From: a bacterium
GTDB lineage: Bacteria; Patescibacteriota; Minisyncoccia; Phycocordibacterales; VMEP01
Assembly: GCA_030699625.1 (NCBI GenBank)
Contig: JAUYLU010000050.1
Span: forward strand, 1 to 6,642
DNA: 6,642 nucleotides
Direction of reading: 5' to 3'
Below are positions 3,266 through 6,642 of this stretch, piece after piece; within the stretch, counting starts at the first letter, position 1, and each line of letters starts with the position of its first letter. The position numbers and the translations under genes were made by a program. The notes under the pieces were generated by a model, which was not told where the DNA came from, did no database searches, and was given only the letters and a program-made list of their open reading frames with translations.

Positions 3266-5201
3266 AATGCGCAACCTTTTCTTTCCGCGGCATCACCATC
3301 TTGCGCTTGCCGCTCTTTTTGACCTCGATGTGGAGCTTGCCGCCTGCCTGCCCGGAAGCGGGCGCAGGCAGGTCCTTCACGGTAACCTCGATGGTGTCCC
3401 CCTTCGAGACGCCCGAGGAGACGATGAGCGAGGCCGCGGGATTGAGGACCGAGGTCTGGATGAGGCGCCGGAGGGGCCGCGCGCCGTAGCTCGGGTTGTA
3501 GCCTTCCTTCGCGAGGTAGTTGAGCGCCTCCTCGGAAACGGCGATGCGTATCTCCTTCTCGGCGAGGCGCTTTTCGATGTTCCGCATCTGGATGGAGACG
3601 ATCTCGCGGATGACCGCGGGTGAGAGCACATCGAAGATGATGGCCTCGTCGAGGCGGTTCAGGAATTCCGGCCTGAAGTAGTCCTTGAGCGATTCGAACA
3701 CCTTGTCCTTCACTTCCTGGTAATTCTGCTTCTCCGTGTTAGTAGTAAAGCCCATGGCCTCCATTTTCTCGATGAACTGCGAGCCGATGTTCGAAGTGAG
3801 GATGATGATGGCGTTCTTGAAATTGACCACCCGGCCCTTGGCGTCGGTGAGGCGCCCCTCATCGAGCACTTGGAGGAGGATATTGAAGACCTCGGGGTGC
3901 GCTTTCTCGATCTCATCGAAGAGGATCACGGAATACGGCCGGTGGCGGACCGCCTCGGTGAGCTGGCCCGATTCCTCGTAGCCGACGTAGCCCGGCGGCG
4001 AGCCGATGAGCTTCGAGACCGAGTGCTTCTCCATGTACTCGGACATGTCCACTTTGATGAGCGCCTTCTCGTCGTTGAACATGAACTCGGCGAGCGCCTT
4101 GGTGAGCTCGGTCTTGCCGACGCCCGTGGGCCCGAGGAACATGAAAGAGCCGATAGGGCGGTTCGGGTCCGAGATGCCGGCGCGCGAGCGGCGCACCGCA
4201 TCCGAGATTTTTCTGATGGCCTCGTCCTGGCCGATGACGCGCTTCCGAAGCTCGTCCTCCATGCGGACGAGCTTTTCCGATTCCTCCTCGAGCATGCGCA
4301 TGAGCGGGATGCCCGTCCAGCGCGAAACCACTTCGGCGATGTCCTCGGCGGTGATCTCTTCCTTCAAAATGCGCCGCGAGCGCTGGAGCTTCTTCAGGCG
4401 CCCTATCTTGGCTTCGAGGTCGCGCTCGATCCCCGGCATCTTGCCGTAACGAATCTCCGCGGCCTTCCCGAGGTCCGCCTTCATTTCGGCGGTTTCGCCC
4501 TCGAGGCGCAATCCCTCGAGCTCCTTCTTGAGCTTCCGGATGTCGACGAGGATGCCCTTCTCGTTCGTCCACTTGAGCTCGAGCTCGCGGGTCTTGTCCC
4601 TGAGGTCGGCGATCTCCTTGTCGATGTGCTTGATGCGGCTTTTGGCGTTCTTCGACTCCTCGTTCTCGCCCGCGGCCTCCTTCTTGAGCGCCTCCTTTTC
4701 TATCTCGAGGCGGGTGATCTTGCGGTGGGTCTCTTCGAGCACCGGGGGCTTGTTCTCGAGGGCGATGCGCAGGGACGAGGCCGCCTCGTCGATGAGGTCG
4801 ACCGCCTTGTCGGGAAGGAAGCGGTTGGTGATGTAGCGCGACGAGAAGTTGACCGCGGAGAGAATGGCGTCGTCGGTGATGCGCACGCCGTGGTAGAGCT
4901 CGTATTTTTCCTTGAGGCCCCTCAGTATGGCCACCGTGTCCTCCATCGAGGGCTCGTCGACATAGACCGGCTGGAAGCGGCGCGCGAGGGCCGGGTCCTT
5001 CTCGATGTATTTCTGGTATTCCTTGATGGTGGTGGCGCCAATGGCCCGAAGCTCGCCGCGGGCGAGGGCGGGCTTCAGCATCTGCGAGGCGTCGACGGTG
5101 CCTTCGGCCCCGCCCGCTCCCACGATGGAGTGGATCTCGTCGATGAAGAGGACGATCTTGCCTTCGGAGCGCTCGATCGCGCGCCAGATGGTCTTCAGGC
5201 G
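3264..5201 (-). CDS. clpB: ClpB disaggregase, C-terminal part downstream of an in-frame TAG
   Basis: It is in the same frame as the 5' part (5202-5981); only the TAG at 5204-5202 separates them. The whole gene has 905 positions, near the family's usual 860-900. Numbering along that full length: RLK (261-263) and Walker B FIDEIH (279-284) complete NBD1; ALARRF carries its Arg finger (331-336); a full-length coiled-coil M-domain (about 415-545) marks ClpB rather than ClpC. NBD2 has Walker A GPTGVGKT (617-624), Walker B VILFDE (685-690) and sensor-2 GARPLRR (833-839). ClpB unfolds aggregated proteins with DnaK in the cytoplasm. The tail after about 865 is an extension with a palindrome-encoded insert (871-880). 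Read alone, this part lacks the N-domain and the NBD1 Walker A; the first alternative start is GTG at 5123, with no ribosome binding site seen. Confidence 0.9.
   Translation of the reverse strand, partial: RLKTIWRAIERSEGKIVLFIDEIHSIVGAGGAEGTVDASQMLKPALARGELRAIGATTIKEYQKYIEKDPALARRFQPVYVDEPSMEDTVAILRGLKEKYELYHGVRITDDAILSAVNFSSRYITNRFLPDKAVDLIDEAASSLRIALENKPPVLEETHRKITRLEIEKEALKKEAAGENEESKNAKSRIKHIDKEIADLRDKTRELELKWTNEKGILVDIRKLKKELEGLRLEGETAEMKADLGKAAEIRYGKMPGIERDLEAKIGRLKKLQRSRRILKEEITAEDIAEVVSRWTGIPLMRMLEEESEKLVRMEDELRKRVIGQDEAIRKISDAVRRSRAGISDPNRPIGSFMFLGPTGVGKTELTKALAEFMFNDEKALIKVDMSEYMEKHSVSKLIGSPPGYVGYEESGQLTEAVRHRPYSVILFDEIEKAHPEVFNILLQVLDEGRLTDAKGRVVNFKNAIIILTSNIGSQFIEKMEAMGFTTNTEKQNYQEVKDKVFESLKDYFRPEFLNRLDEAIIFDVLSPAVIREIVSIQMRNIEKRLAEKEIRIAVSEEALNYLAKEGYNPSYGARPLRRLIQTSVLNPAASLIVSSGVSKGDTIEVTVKDLPAPASGQAGGKLHIEVKKSGKRKMVMPRKEKVAH
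3343..3372. repeat. Palindromic repeat inside clpB coding sequence
   Basis: CCTGCCTGC (3343-3351) and GCAGGCAGG (3364-3372) are exact inverted arms around a 12-nt centre that can pair further (CCG/CGG). On the minus strand it encodes LPAPASGQAG in the C-terminal extension of ClpB and keeps the frame. Elements built on CCTGCCTGC/GCAGGCAGG are, from memory, common in Parcubacteria intergenic DNA. Confidence 0.75.
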
Positions 5202-5981
<780 letters not shown>

Positions 5982-6012
5982 TGGTTTACTTTATTAAGTA
6001 TAGCACATAGTA

Positions 6013-6041
6013 CCTATACGACGATAATGTCTTTTTGTCAA
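6013..6041 (-). promoter_or_regulatory. Promoter of clpB
   Basis: On the minus strand a perfect -35 TTGACA (6041-6036), a 17-nt spacer and TATAGG (6018-6013) form a sigma-70-type promoter. The start near 6006 leaves an AT-rich leader of about 25 nt without Shine-Dalgarno. A second -10-like TATACT lies at 6002-5997. Confidence 0.7.
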
Positions 6042-6059
6042 AAATGGTGGAAAAGAACG

Positions 6060-6104
6060 AAAAAAGAGGCAAATCCGGGTCCATGCCCGTAGACGCGGGG
6101 CCTC
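6060..6104 (-). terminator. Terminator after the protease-like gene
   Basis: On the minus strand GAGGC and GCCTC form an outer stem followed by TTTTTT. The enclosed 29 nt can form CCCG/CGGG or CGGG/CCCG inner stems. It begins 10 nt after the TGA stop of the upstream gene and separates it from the clpB promoter. The branched shape is unusual, so termination is probable but not certain. Confidence 0.55.
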
Positions 6105-6114
6105 GCGAAGCATT

Positions 6115-6642
6115 TCAGCGGCCTGCGGCGGAGAGAGCGGCCATTCCCTCTTTGATAACGTTCGAGGGCACGGATACTTTCGCGCCATCGCGGTAGAAAG
6201 TGACGCCGACGGTCTCGCCCCCGAGCGAGACGAGGGGGCTTCCGGAATTTTCGAGCGAAAGGGCGATGGAAAGCTTGATCAGCTTGACGGATGTCACCTG
6301 GTTTTCTGGCGTCGAAGTGGCCGTTTCGGCGGTCGAATCCTTGACAAGGCCGGAGATGATGCCTTTCTGGAGCTCGCCCGACGGGGCGATGACGAGCACC
6401 GCCTGGCCGAGCTTCAGCTTGTCGGAGTTGCCGAGCGCGACCGCGTCGGCCTTGTACCCCTCGGGGAGCGCCGCCTGGAAAAAGAAGAGTCCGCTTTTGT
6501 CCTCGAGCGCGAGCGCGATGGGCACTTCCTTGCCGTCGTAGAGCACGGCGAAATATTTCGCTTCGGCGGCGTAATTTTTGACATTGACGTCGCTTGCGAT
6601 GAGGCCTGTGGGAGCAAGCACGGTACCGAAGCCCACGATGTC
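6115..6642 (-). CDS. Trypsin/HtrA-like protein, 3' part, apparently catalytically degenerate
   Basis: The frame runs off the right edge. 175 codons plus TGA are visible, beginning DIVGFGTVLAPTGLIASDVN; the GTG within it (6636) is not a real start. The layout is that of an S1C (DegP/HtrA) chymotrypsin-fold domain: GFGTVLAPTGLI for the usual GSGVIID..GYI, LGNSDKLKLGQAVLVI, and ENSGSPLVSLGGETVGV for GNSGGPLVN..G.VVGI. The Ser is kept (about visible residue 133). The His of TNxHVV is Asn (SDVNV, about residue 20) and the Asp of the SDLAVL motif is Gly (SGLFFF, about 51). It is probably a pseudo-protease or a peptide-binding scaffold. The sequence ends soon after the protease fold, so no PDZ domain follows. 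It lies upstream of clpB on the same strand, with a terminator between them. Confidence 0.75.
   Translation of the reverse strand, partial: DIVGFGTVLAPTGLIASDVNVKNYAAEAKYFAVLYDGKEVPIALALEDKSGLFFFQAALPEGYKADAVALGNSDKLKLGQAVLVIAPSGELQKGIISGLVKDSTAETATSTPENQVTSVKLIKLSIALSLENSGSPLVSLGGETVGVTFYRDGAKVSVPSNVIKEGMAALSAAGR

Noticed and set aside
5982..6114. CIRCE/HrcA operator before clpB
   Set aside because: No TTAGCACTC...GAGTGCTAA-type inverted repeat is present; only a sigma-70-like promoter is seen.
6115..6117. UGA recoded as glycine (Gracilibacteria/SR1 code)
   Set aside because: UGA ends the protease-like gene at a sensible place right before a terminator, and no UGA interrupts conserved genes.

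Overview
The window looks like a piece of a moderately GC-rich Candidate Phyla Radiation (Patescibacteria, Parcubacteria-type) genome. This placement is an inference. It rests on a very short 'translation elongation factor-like' protein of the kind annotated in these genomes, two tRNA genes without encoded CCA, minus-strand genes lacking clear Shine-Dalgarno sequences, and intergenic DNA packed with nested palindromes. Genes end in TAA, TAG and TGA, so a UGA-recoded code (Gracilibacteria/SR1) is not indicated.

Layout. Positions 1-340 hold tRNA-Trp(CCA) on the minus strand and, on its 3' side, a palindromic array containing several copies of the tRNA's own 3' end. Positions 416-602 hold rpmG (L33) and its terminator, also minus. 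The order rpmG, tRNA-Trp suggests that the left edge continues into secE/nusG, the usual bacterial neighbours, although these are not in the window. Positions 672-1807 form one plus-strand unit: promoter, strong ribosome binding site, a 334-aa predicted lipoprotein whose C-terminal half resembles PagP-type outer-membrane barrels, and a hairpin terminator. Convergent to it (1820-2158, minus) is the 85-aa elongation-factor-like gene with a good promoter and a leader hairpin.

Positions 2160-2717 have no secure gene. They contain tandem hairpins, a strong minus-strand terminator and a short coding-like remnant. A 72-aa orphan ORF follows (2718-2936, plus), then hairpins and T-arm-like sequence, then tRNA-Tyr(GTA) on the minus strand (3009-3092). 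The right half is minus strand. A clpB disaggregase gene (3264-5981) is interrupted by one in-frame TAG just after the first pore loop and carries a palindromic repeat inside its 3' coding end. Upstream of it is the 3' end of a trypsin/HtrA-like protein whose catalytic His and Asp appear to be replaced.

How the genes work together: rpmG, the two tRNAs and the EF-like protein belong to translation; ClpB and the HtrA-like protein belong to protein quality control. The lipoprotein has no evident partner here. The most notable points are the amber codon in clpB, the tRNA-Trp 3'-end copies able to pair with the tRNA itself, the C37 anticodon loop of that tRNA, the degenerate protease and the PagP-like lipoprotein in a context where an outer membrane is not expected.
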